Positions 55,213 to 62,765 of a stretch of 64,000 nt of DNA are shown here, piece after piece; the first letter of the stretch is position 1, and each line of letters starts with the position of its first letter. Source of the DNA: CAIKZZ01 sp035604595 (GTDB taxonomy: Bacteria > Pseudomonadota > Gammaproteobacteria > Steroidobacterales > Steroidobacteraceae); NCBI GenBank assembly GCA_035604595.1, contig DATNIE010000007.1, positions 23,086-87,085 on the forward strand. The letters are read 5' to 3'. Position numbers and translations under genes: made by a program. Below the pieces are notes generated by a model that searched no databases, had not been told where the DNA came from, and worked only from the letters and a program-made list of their open reading frames with translations.

Positions 55213-55395
55213 GCCTCTGTCCTCGCTCAAATGGGTCGTCGTCACCGCAGCCCGCCGCTCAGCGCGCTTGAAGTACGCCAATACGTCCGCATAGCTCCAG
55301 CCGGCCGCTCCGAAGTCGAGTGGATTGCCGCGCACGTACACCGTGCCGTTGATTGACGAGGAGCCCCCGAGTACCTTGGCACGCGGAATGTGTCT
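55213..55395 (-). pseudogene. GMC oxidoreductase fragment (choline dehydrogenase-like)
   Basis: About 50 residues of a glucose-methanol-choline oxidoreductase survive, with RHIPRAKVLGGSSSINGTVYVRGNPLDF and WSYADVLAYFKRAER, the usual early motifs of the family. The FAD-binding N-terminal part ends abruptly where the 62-bp repeat begins at 55396. The fragment passes directly into the permease's leader and lacks the rest of the gene. Both ends are therefore broken. Confidence 0.85.
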
Positions 55396-55457
55396 GCTTG
55401 GCGTCGGTCATCGTAGTCATACGCGTCGCTCGTCAAAAGAAGTGTGTAATAGCAAGG
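55396..55457 (+). repeat. Orphan right end of DUF4338 element (copy B)
   Basis: This is a second copy of the 62-bp right end, same orientation as 53276-53337, with three mismatches (55415, 55425, 55439). No DUF4338 gene accompanies it: at 55395 the sequence changes to GMC-oxidoreductase coding DNA. On the other side it joins the 3' end of dgkA, which it ends with LAITHFF and a stop. It is consistent with a decayed second copy or with recombination at element right ends. Confidence 0.9.
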
Positions 55458-55843
55458 TCGCGGAGCACCAGCACCCAGTTGGCGACGAGCAATACGAACG
55501 ACACGAAGACCGCCGCCGATCCGAGGTCCTTGGCGAGCCCCGACAGCGGATTGCGTTCGACACCGATCCGGTCGATCGCCGCCTCGACCGCGCTGTTCAG
55601 CAGTTCGACGATCAGGATCAGCAGCATCGGGCCCACCAGCAGCGCCCGGCCGATCCCGGAGCCGCCGACCCACAGCCCCAGCGGAATCACGACGACCGCG
55701 AGCAGGCATTCCTGCCGAAACGCCTCCTCCTCGCGCCACGCGCCGGCGAAACCCCTGGCGGTGTTCCGGAACGCGTTCAGCAGACGCCTGAGTCCGCGCG
55801 GCTTCGCGCCGGGACGAACCGTGCTGCGCGCGTTGACACTCAT
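55433..55843 (-). CDS. dgkA: Diacylglycerol kinase, C-terminus replaced by element sequence
   Basis: This small integral-membrane kinase recycles diacylglycerol to phosphatidate. The 136-residue protein has three transmembrane helices and the DgkA motifs AFRNTARGFAGAWREEEAFRQE near 29 and ELLNSAVEAAIDRIGVERN with the catalytic Glu. The native frame ends near position 55458 (about WVLVLRD). The last seven residues LAITHFF and the stop come from the element right end. Since the core and all three helices remain, the enzyme may still work. The start ATG overlaps the gcvPB stop by 4 nt. Confidence 0.92.
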   Translation of the reverse strand: MSVNARSTVRPGAKPRGLRRLLNAFRNTARGFAGAWREEEAFRQECLLAVVVIPLGLWVGGSGIGRALLVGPMLLILIVELLNSAVEAAIDRIGVERNPLSGLAKDLGSAAVFVSFVLLVANWVLVLRDLAITHFF

Positions 55844-57318
55844 GCGGCCGGCTTCCAGGTCAGGTCGAGGTGCTTCGCGGCGCGTACGTCGTCGAGCCGC
55901 CGAACCGGCAGTGTATAGGGTGCGCCCTTGACGTGCGCCGGATCGGCCGTCGCCTCGCGCTCGATCGCGACCATCGCCGCGACAAAGCCATCGAGCGCCT
56001 CCTTCGACTCGGTCTCGGTCGGCTCGATCAACAGGCACTCCGGCACCAGCAGCGGGAAATAGGTCGTCGGCGCGTGGAAGCCGTAGTCAAGCAGGCGCTT
56101 GGCGAAGTCCATCGCCGTCACCCCCTGGTCGCGCGCCTGTCGTTTCATCGTGAGGCTGAACTCGTGCGTCGCGCGCCGTGTCGGGTAGGCAGCGTCGAAG
56201 CCCGCTTGTCGCAGCCGCGCGAGCAGGTAGTTCGCGTTCAGCGTCGCGAACTCGCCGATGCGCCGCATGCCCTCGCGCCCGACCATCCGCATGTAGATGT
56301 AGGCGCGCAGCAGGACTCCCGCGTTGCCCATGAACGCCGACAGCCGGCCGATCGACTGCGGCAGATCGCGCTCGTCGAGCCAGCGGTAGCGCCCGCCGTC
56401 GCGCCCGACGACCGGAACGGGCATGAACGGCTGCAGCCGCGCGGCGACCCCGATCGCACCGGCACCGGGCCCGCCGCCGCCGTGCGGTGTCGAGAAGGTC
56501 TTGTGCAGATTCATGTGAATGACATCGAAGCCCATGTCCCCCGGCCGGACCTTGCCGAGGATCGCATTGAGGTTGGCGCCGTCGTAGTACAGGAGCCCGC
56601 CCGCGTCGTGCACCAGGCCCCGGATGTCGGCGATGGTCCGCTCGAACACGCCGAGCGTCGACGGGTTCGTCAGCATGATCCCCGCGGTGTTGGGGCCGAC
56701 GACCCTGCGGAGCGCCTCGAGATCGCAGTCACCCTCGGCGGTGCAGTGAATCTCGATGACCTTCATGCCGCACATCGTCGCGGTCGCTGGGTTCGTCCCG
56801 TGCGCGGCCTCCGGCACGATGATCTCGGTCCGGCCGAGGTCGCCACGCGCGCGGTGGTAGGCGCGGATCATCGCGACGCCCGCGAACTCGCCCTGCGCGC
56901 CGGCCATCGGCGTCAGCGACACCGCCTGCATGCCCGTGAGCTCGGTGAGCATCTGCTGCAGTTCATACATGCACGCCATGAATCCCTGGCCGAGCGACTC
57001 AGGTGCCAGCGGATGGCGTGCCAGGAAGCCCGGCAGCATCGCGTACTGGTTGCAGCCGCGGGGGTTGTATTTCATCGTGCACGAGCCGAGCGGATAGAAG
57101 TGCGTGTCGATCGAGAAGTTCATCTGCGACAGGCGCGTGAAATGCCGCACGGCCTGCAGTTCCGAGACTTCTGGCAACAGCGGCGGCCTGCGCCGGCGCA
57201 GGGCCGGCGGCACGTCGGCAGCGAGTGCCGGGGGGAGCTGTGCGGCCGCGGACCGCCCGGGCTGCGACAGATCGAATATCGTCGGCTCGGCGGGTCGCGG
57301 GGACGTGGTGGTGTTCAT
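55840..57318 (-). CDS. gcvPB: Glycine dehydrogenase (decarboxylating) subunit 2
   Basis: This PLP-bearing half of the two-subunit P-protein takes CO2 from glycine and passes the aminomethyl group to lipoyl-GcvH. The 492-residue protein has PLGSCTMKYNPR near 76, the Schiff-base Lys273 in NLHKTFSTPHGGGGPG, and DFGFH-like GFHAPTTYFPL. It begins 14 nt downstream of the gcvPA stop. Two-subunit P-proteins are less common in gammaproteobacteria than the fused GcvP. Confidence 0.96.
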   Translation of the reverse strand: MNTTTSPRPAEPTIFDLSQPGRSAAAQLPPALAADVPPALRRRRPPLLPEVSELQAVRHFTRLSQMNFSIDTHFYPLGSCTMKYNPRGCNQYAMLPGFLARHPLAPESLGQGFMACMYELQQMLTELTGMQAVSLTPMAGAQGEFAGVAMIRAYHRARGDLGRTEIIVPEAAHGTNPATATMCGMKVIEIHCTAEGDCDLEALRRVVGPNTAGIMLTNPSTLGVFERTIADIRGLVHDAGGLLYYDGANLNAILGKVRPGDMGFDVIHMNLHKTFSTPHGGGGPGAGAIGVAARLQPFMPVPVVGRDGGRYRWLDERDLPQSIGRLSAFMGNAGVLLRAYIYMRMVGREGMRRIGEFATLNANYLLARLRQAGFDAAYPTRRATHEFSLTMKRQARDQGVTAMDFAKRLLDYGFHAPTTYFPLLVPECLLIEPTETESKEALDGFVAAMVAIEREATADPAHVKGAPYTLPVRRLDDVRAAKHLDLTWKPAA

Positions 57319-57332
57319 CGAAGAGCTCCTGC

Positions 57333-58706
57333 TCAGGCCGCGCGCGCGGCGCGCAGCGTCTCCCCGAGGGCCGCCGCGTAGGCGGCGATGTCCTCGGAGG
57401 TCTTAGTCTCGGTGGCGCAGACGAGCAGCGCGTTGCCGAGCTCCGGGTAGTCGGCCGATGCGTCGAAGCCGCCCGCGATCCCGCGGCGCGCGAGCTGCTC
57501 GAGCACCGGCCCAAGCGGCTGGTCAAGCCGCAGCAGCGCCTCGTGGAAGCGTGCTCCGCTGAAGACCGTCTCGACGCCTTTGACGCTCCCGAGCGCCGCG
57601 ACGAGCTCGGCGGTCCGGGCCATCGAGGCCGTCGCGACGCGCGCGAGGCCCTGCGGTCCCATCAAGGCCAGGTAGATCGTCGTCGCGGTCATCAGCAGGC
57701 CCTGGTTCGTGCAGATGTTGGACGTGGCCTTGCTGCGCCGGATGTGCTGCTCACGCGCCTGCAGTGTCAGCGTGTAGCCCGGCCTGCCATCGAGGTCAAC
57801 GGTGCGGCCGACGATCCGGCCCGGCATCTGCCGGACGTGCTCCATCCGCGTCGTCATGAACCCGACGTAGGGGCCGCCCGAGGCCAGCGGCACCCCGAGA
57901 GGCTGCCCCTCACCGACCACGATGTCGACGCCCTGCTCGCCCCACTCGCCGGGCGGCTTCAGGATCGCGAGCGAGGTGGGATTGACGACCGCGATGACGA
58001 GCGCTCCGTGGCGATGGCCCCAGTCGGTAAGCGCATCGACGTCCTCGAGCACCCCGAAGAAGTTCGGCTGCTGGATCACGAGCGCGGTGACGTCCTCGCC
58101 CGGCCAGCGCGCCAGCGCATCCATGGACGTCTGGCCGGAGCGCGCGTCGAACCCGACGTTTTCGAAGGCGAGGTTCTGGTTGCCGGCGATCGCACTCGCG
58201 CATTTGCGATAGGTGGGATTGACCGCGCGCGGCATCAGGATGCGCGATGACTTGGACCGGCGGTGCGCGCGCACTGCCATCAGGCACGCCTCGGCCAGCG
58301 CCGAGGCACCGTCGTAGAGGGAGGCGTTCGAGACCTGCATGCCGGTCAGGCTCGCGATCATCGTCTGGTACTCGTAGATCGTCTGCAGCGTGCCCTGGCT
58401 CGCCTCCGCCTGGTACGGCGTGTAGGCCGTATAGATCTCGCCGCGCGTCGTGATCGCCCACACGGCCGCCGGGATGTGGTGCTCGTAGGCACCCGCGCCG
58501 ATAAAGTTGAGCGGGTTGCCGTCCGCGACCGCGCGCGCACTCATCAGCCGGCCGACCTCCATCTCCGAGGCCGCCGGTGGAATTCCGTGGAGTTCGCCGG
58601 CACGCAGCCCGGCCGGGATTTCGTCGAACAGCTGTTCGATGTCACTGACCCCGATGGTCGCGAGCATCGCGCGTACGTCTTCGGCGGTATGCGGTATGAA
58701 GGCCAT
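57333..58706 (-). CDS. gcvPA: Glycine dehydrogenase (decarboxylating) subunit 1
   Basis: This is the N-terminal half of the two-subunit P-protein, required for dimerisation and catalysis with GcvPB. It has 457 residues with IPHTAEDVRAMLATIGVSDIEQLFDEIP at the start. NFIGAGAYEHHIP is near 74 and TAYTPYQAEASQGTLQTIYEYQTMI near 100. TSNICTNQGL near 350 follows. ATG at 58706 has AGGAG seven nt ahead. It follows gcvH on the minus strand. Confidence 0.96.
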   Translation of the reverse strand: MAFIPHTAEDVRAMLATIGVSDIEQLFDEIPAGLRAGELHGIPPAASEMEVGRLMSARAVADGNPLNFIGAGAYEHHIPAAVWAITTRGEIYTAYTPYQAEASQGTLQTIYEYQTMIASLTGMQVSNASLYDGASALAEACLMAVRAHRRSKSSRILMPRAVNPTYRKCASAIAGNQNLAFENVGFDARSGQTSMDALARWPGEDVTALVIQQPNFFGVLEDVDALTDWGHRHGALVIAVVNPTSLAILKPPGEWGEQGVDIVVGEGQPLGVPLASGGPYVGFMTTRMEHVRQMPGRIVGRTVDLDGRPGYTLTLQAREQHIRRSKATSNICTNQGLLMTATTIYLALMGPQGLARVATASMARTAELVAALGSVKGVETVFSGARFHEALLRLDQPLGPVLEQLARRGIAGGFDASADYPELGNALLVCATETKTSEDIAAYAAALGETLRAARAA

Positions 58707-58743
58707 GCTGAACTCCTGGTGGACGAGCGCGCCGCGGCGCGCG

Positions 58744-59142
58744 CTATTCGGCCGTCTCCTCGAGCAACCGCGCGTAGGCGCCGGCATCGAGCAAGCCGTC
58801 CACCGCACCGGGATCGGCGGGCGTGAGTCTGAACAGCCAGCCCTCCCCGTACGGATCGCTGTTGATTTTCTCCGGCGCCTCCGCGAGCGATGCATTGGCG
58901 GCGGCGACGAGGCCGGCGAGCGGGCTGTAGACGTCCGAGGCCGCCTTCACCGATTCCACGACCGCGCAGGCCTCGCCCGTCGCGAGCGTCCGCCCCGCAT
59001 CCGGCGTCTCGACGAACACCAGGTCGCCGAGCGCGTGCTGCGCATGATCGGTGATCCCGACGGTGACGCTGCCGTCGCGCTCCCGTTTGATCCACTCGTG
59101 ACTCTTGGTGTAGCGGAGTTCGGCGGGCACGGTACTGGTCAT
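58744..59142 (-). CDS. gcvH: Glycine cleavage system H protein
   Basis: This lipoyl carrier shuttles the aminomethyl group between P, T and L proteins. The 132-residue protein has YTKSHEW at 11-17, GITDHAQHALGDLVFVE and the lipoylated Lys66 in VVESVKAASDVYSPL. It ends with the typical NSDPYGEGWLFRL. Its start is an ATG at 59142, 70 nt after the gcvT stop. Confidence 0.97.
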   Translation of the reverse strand: MTSTVPAELRYTKSHEWIKRERDGSVTVGITDHAQHALGDLVFVETPDAGRTLATGEACAVVESVKAASDVYSPLAGLVAAANASLAEAPEKINSDPYGEGWLFRLTPADPGAVDGLLDAGAYARLLEETAE

Positions 59143-59212
59143 GGCGGGTTCCTCGCGGGTCGTGAAACGGGGGACTGAAATGCGGCGGATTCGCGAAAGC
59201 CGGGTGCGGTCG

Positions 59213-60313
59213 TCACTGGGGGATGAGCGACCGGCCGTTGCGCACAAAGGGCAGGCTGACGACGCGCGCCTTGAGGCGCTTGCCGCGAATGTCGACCTCG
59301 ACGCGCTCCGGCGTCTTGGCGGGTACCCGCGCGAACGCGATCGAGCGCTCGAGCGTCGGGGAATAGCTGCCGCTCGTGGTCGCCCCCTCGCCGGCGCTGC
59401 CGGCGTACACGGTCTGATGCGCGCGCAGCACGCCCTTGTCCTCGAGCAGGAGTCCCACGAGCTTGCGTGGCACGCCAGCCGCCTTCTGCGCGAGCAGTGC
59501 CTCGCGGCCGATGAATTCCCGCGGCGGTTCGAACACCAGCGTCCAGCCGAGTCCCGACTCGAGCGGCGAGGTGGATTCGTCCATGTCGTTGCCGTAGAGG
59601 TTCATGCCGGCCTCGAGGCGCAGCGTGTCACGCGCTCCAAGGCCGCAGGGCCGGACGCCGGCCGCGAGCAGCTGATCCCACAGCGATACGACGTGTTCGG
59701 CCGGCAGCATGATCTCGAAGCCGTCCTCGCCGGTATAGCCCGTGCGCGCGACAAACACCGACCCTGCGAGCGCCTCGAGCGGGGCGCCGACGAACGTGCC
59801 GAGGCCGAGCGCCCGCGCCCGATCGGCGGGTGGCAGCAGGCCGGCCGCCTTGGCGCGCGCATTCGGCCCTTGGACTGCGAGCATCGCGAGGTCGCGACGC
59901 GGCAAGACCGCGACGCCGAAGGCGGCAGCATGCCGGCCGATCCAGGCGAGATCCTTGTCGGCCGTGCCGGCGTTGACAACGAGCCGGTACCGCGCGCGGT
60001 CGCGGTAGTAGACGATCAGATCGTCGATGACGCCGGCGGTTTCGTTCAGCATGCAGCTGTAGAGCGCCTTGCCCGGAGTCGTCAGCCGCGCGACGTCGTT
60101 GGCAAGCAGCCGGCGCAGGAACTCGCCCGCCCGCGGACCTTCCAGGTCGACGACCCTCATGTGAGAGACATCGAACATGCCGGCGTCGCGGCGTACTGCG
60201 TGGTGTTCCTCGATCTGCGAGCCGTAGTGCAGCGGCATGTCCCAGCCGCCGAAATCAACGAGCCGCGCGCCGAGCTCGCGGTGCCGGTCGTACAGAGGTG
60301 TGTGCAGGGCCAT
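59213..60313 (-). CDS. gcvT: Aminomethyltransferase (glycine cleavage T protein)
   Basis: It transfers the methylene group to tetrahydrofolate and releases ammonia. The 366-residue protein has TPLYDRHRELGARLVDFGGWDMPLHYGSQIEEHHAVR at the N-terminus, with MFDVSHM near 48. The folate region is RTGYTGEDGFEI, and LRLEAGMNLYGNDMDE follows. It is the first gene of the operon, immediately downstream of the glycine riboswitch. ATG at 60313 is the only start close to the conserved N-terminus. Confidence 0.96.
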   Translation of the reverse strand: MALHTPLYDRHRELGARLVDFGGWDMPLHYGSQIEEHHAVRRDAGMFDVSHMRVVDLEGPRAGEFLRRLLANDVARLTTPGKALYSCMLNETAGVIDDLIVYYRDRARYRLVVNAGTADKDLAWIGRHAAAFGVAVLPRRDLAMLAVQGPNARAKAAGLLPPADRARALGLGTFVGAPLEALAGSVFVARTGYTGEDGFEIMLPAEHVVSLWDQLLAAGVRPCGLGARDTLRLEAGMNLYGNDMDESTSPLESGLGWTLVFEPPREFIGREALLAQKAAGVPRKLVGLLLEDKGVLRAHQTVYAGSAGEGATTSGSYSPTLERSIAFARVPAKTPERVEVDIRGKRLKARVVSLPFVRNGRSLIPQ

Positions 60314-60352
60314 GCGGTCTCCACGTCGACGCCACCCGACGGACCGGTCCCT

Positions 60353-60390
60353 CCAAAACGAAGGGGCGACAGGCCGTCGCCTGTCGCCCC
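60353..60390 (-). terminator. Riboswitch-controlled terminator
   Basis: On the minus strand a perfect 12-bp stem (GGGGCGACAGGC pairing with GCCTGTCGCCCC, CGTC-type loop at 60375-60378 on the plus strand) is followed by TTCGTTTT. This is a strong intrinsic terminator placed right after the second glycine aptamer and about 40 nt before gcvT. Confidence 0.85.
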
Positions 60391-60592
60391 TCTGTCCGTT
60401 GACCTGAGAGATCAAGCGCAGCCCCGGGCTGCGCCGCACCCCTTCGGTGGGTCCGTCGGCGATTACGCCGCGGACCGCTCTCCAGAGCTCGCCAGACCCT
60501 GCCGTTGTTCTGCCTGAGCGTTTCCGGGCGGGTTGCGCCTTCGGCGCCGCGCGTACCGAGGGCAATCCCGGCCTCGCGGTCTCTCCGGACAG
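60391..60592 (-). ncRNA. Tandem glycine riboswitch upstream of gcvT
   Basis: Two glycine aptamers are arranged head to tail on the minus strand. The first (about 60491-60590) has GGAGAGAC, GCCGAAGGCGCAA and CGCTCAGGCAGAACAACGGC. The second (about 60391-60490) has TGGAGAGCGG, CACCGAAGGGGTG and ATCTCTCAGGTCAACGGACA. These match the consensus of the gcvT riboswitch: GAGA, CCGAAGG and TCAGG-CAA-GGAC elements. A terminator follows, so glycine probably prevents termination and turns on the cleavage operon. Confidence 0.93.
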
Positions 60593-60716
60593 GTCTTGTG
60601 GCGAAGTAGTTATGATACCGCCCCGCGGGGCAAAACGCGCGGAAAATCGCCGCCGCCGGTCGGCGGCGTCACAATCCGCTGAGTGCCCCGATCACCGCCC
60701 AGTCATGGAGCCTGAT

Positions 60717-62498
60717 ATGACCTGTCGCATGCCCGCCTTCATCGCGTTCGCGGCAGTCGCCTGCCTTGCGGTCTGCGCACCGGCGCGCGCCGCGCCGAAT
60801 CCGACCGTCGCGCAATTGCATGCGTTGTTCGATCGCGCCTGGGACCAGGACATGCGCGACGATCCGCTCGCTGCCACCGAGGTGGGCGAGACGCGCTACA
60901 ACGATCGCTGGCCGGACGCGACACTCGCGAGCCGGCAACGCATACACGCGCACGACGCGACGGTGCTCGCCGAGCTCCGGAAGATCCCGCGCGCGGGTCT
61001 GCCGGCCGCCGAGCAGCTGAACTACGACCTGTTCAAGCGCGACTATGAGCAGCGTCTCGCGGACTGGCCGTTTCACGTCGAGTACTATCGGGTATCGGCG
61101 CGCGAGGGCATCCAGACGCTGAACGAGACGGCGGAGTCCATGCCGTTCGAGACCGTGGCCGACTACGAGATGTGGCTGAAACGGCTCGCAGCGCTGCCGG
61201 TCTATCTCGACCAGAACATCGGTTTGCTGCGCGAGGCGGCGGCTCAGAAGCGCACCCAGCCGCGCGAGCTGATGGAGCGCGTGCTGCCCCAGCTCGCAAT
61301 GCAAATCGTCGACAAGCCTGAGGACAGCCCGTTTTACGCGAAATTCGCGAGCTTCCCGGCCGCGATCCCCGCCGCCGACCGCGACCGGCTGGCAGCCCGG
61401 GCGCGGACCGTGATCGCCGAGGCGGTCGTGCCGGCGCACCGGCGCTTCGCCGACTTCTTCCGCAACGAGTACCTGCCGGCGTGCCGCACGAATTCCGGCA
61501 TCTGGGACACGCCGGACGGGGCGGCGTTCTACGTCAATCGCCTGCGCTATCACACGACGACGACGCTCTCGGCCGAGGAGATCCATGCGCTCGGTCTCAG
61601 CGAGGTCGCGCGCAACCGGGCCGAGATGCAGAAGGTCCTCGACGAAGTCGGGTTCAAAGGCACGCTGCAGGAGTTCTTCGTCAAGCTGCGGACCGACCCG
61701 CAGTTCTACTACTCCTCGCCGGACGAGCTGTTCCGTGCCTACGTCGTGACCGCGAAGCTGATCGAGCCGGAGCTGCCGAAGCTGTTCGGCAAGCTGTACC
61801 GGATTCCGTTCGGCGTGCGCCCGATCCCGGCGACGTCCGCGCCCAACACGACCACCGCCTACTACAACCCGCCATCGGAGGACGGCAGGCGGGCCGGGTA
61901 CTTCTACGTGAACCTCTACCGACCCGAGGTGCGCCCGAAGTACGAGATCGAGGTGCTCACCTCGCACGAGGCGGTGCCCGGCCACCACCTGCAGATTGCG
62001 CTGGCCCTCGAGCAGGGCGAACTGCCGAAGTTTCGCAGGTTCGCCGAGTACACGGCGTTCGTCGAGGGGTGGGCGCTGTATTCGGAGCGGCTCGGCTACG
62101 AGCTCGGGCTGTACAAGAACCCGTACTCCCGCTTCGGCCAGCTGACCTACGACATGTGGCGCGCGGTGCGCCTCGTGGTCGACACCGGCATCCACTCGCA
62201 GCACTGGACACGCCAGCAGGCGATCGACTACTTCAAGAACAACGCCGCGAAGACCGAGGCGGACATCGTCAACGAGATCGATCGCTACATCGGCTGGCCA
62301 GGCCAGGCGCTCGCCTACAAGGTCGGCCAGCTCAAGATCCTGGCACTGCGCGCCGAGGCCGAACGTACGCTCGGTGCGAGATTCGACATCCGCGCGTTCC
62401 ACGACGCCGTGCTGGCCAACGGTGCCATCCCGCTGCAGGTACTCGACGAGAAAATGCACGCCTGGATCAAGAGTCAAGCCGCAACGAAAGGCCTCTGA
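60717..62498 (+). CDS. Secreted DUF885 metallopeptidase-like protein
   Basis: This is a predicted periplasmic zinc-dependent hydrolase of the DUF885 family, function unknown. The 593-residue precursor has signal MTCRMPAFIAFAAVACLAVCAPARA. It has the metal motif TSHEAVPGHHLQ near 419, with HExxPGHH in place of HExxH, and FVEGWALYSERLGYELGLY downstream, which supplies the third ligand. The start at ATG 60717 has GGAG with 6-nt spacing; an in-frame ATG at 60705 lies four codons upstream. It is divergent from the gcv operon. Confidence 0.93.
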   Translation: MTCRMPAFIAFAAVACLAVCAPARAAPNPTVAQLHALFDRAWDQDMRDDPLAATEVGETRYNDRWPDATLASRQRIHAHDATVLAELRKIPRAGLPAAEQLNYDLFKRDYEQRLADWPFHVEYYRVSAREGIQTLNETAESMPFETVADYEMWLKRLAALPVYLDQNIGLLREAAAQKRTQPRELMERVLPQLAMQIVDKPEDSPFYAKFASFPAAIPAADRDRLAARARTVIAEAVVPAHRRFADFFRNEYLPACRTNSGIWDTPDGAAFYVNRLRYHTTTTLSAEEIHALGLSEVARNRAEMQKVLDEVGFKGTLQEFFVKLRTDPQFYYSSPDELFRAYVVTAKLIEPELPKLFGKLYRIPFGVRPIPATSAPNTTTAYYNPPSEDGRRAGYFYVNLYRPEVRPKYEIEVLTSHEAVPGHHLQIALALEQGELPKFRRFAEYTAFVEGWALYSERLGYELGLYKNPYSRFGQLTYDMWRAVRLVVDTGIHSQHWTRQQAIDYFKNNAAKTEADIVNEIDRYIGWPGQALAYKVGQLKILALRAEAERTLGARFDIRAFHDAVLANGAIPLQVLDEKMHAWIKSQAATKGL

Positions 62499-62559
62499 CC
62501 CATCGTTCCAAGCCGGCTGGACGCGCGTTGAACGTGGGTTGCGTGCGCAGCACAACCGA

Positions 62560-62583
62560 GGGCCTGACGTGCGAGTCAGGCCC
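62560..62583. terminator. Possible bidirectional terminator hairpin
   Basis: GGGCCTGAC (62560-62568) pairs with GTCAGGCCC (62575-62583) around a six-base loop. It lies between the DUF885 gene and the convergent TonB receptor gene. The stem is strong but has no T tract, so the activity is uncertain. The rest of this 267-bp gap shows no gene. Confidence 0.5.
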
Positions 62584-62765
62584 CCGGTCGCTGATTAGGC
62601 GCGATCAAGAGGAATGCAAACGAGTTCTTGCGTCCTACGATGTGCTGCCGCAGCTGTGCCCGACGCGCGGTCTGGCCTCGGCGCGACATCAGCCCACGCA
62701 TGCGAAGGCGTCAGATCCCTGCGCCTGCTGCGTAACTCGTGTCGCTGGCGGACGAATAGCAAATC

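Noticed and set aside
52144..55457. A genomic island integrated at a tRNA gene, with attL/attR
   Set aside because: No tRNA, integrase or paired attachment-like repeats; the 62-bp repeats are right ends of the DUF4338 element rather than att sites.
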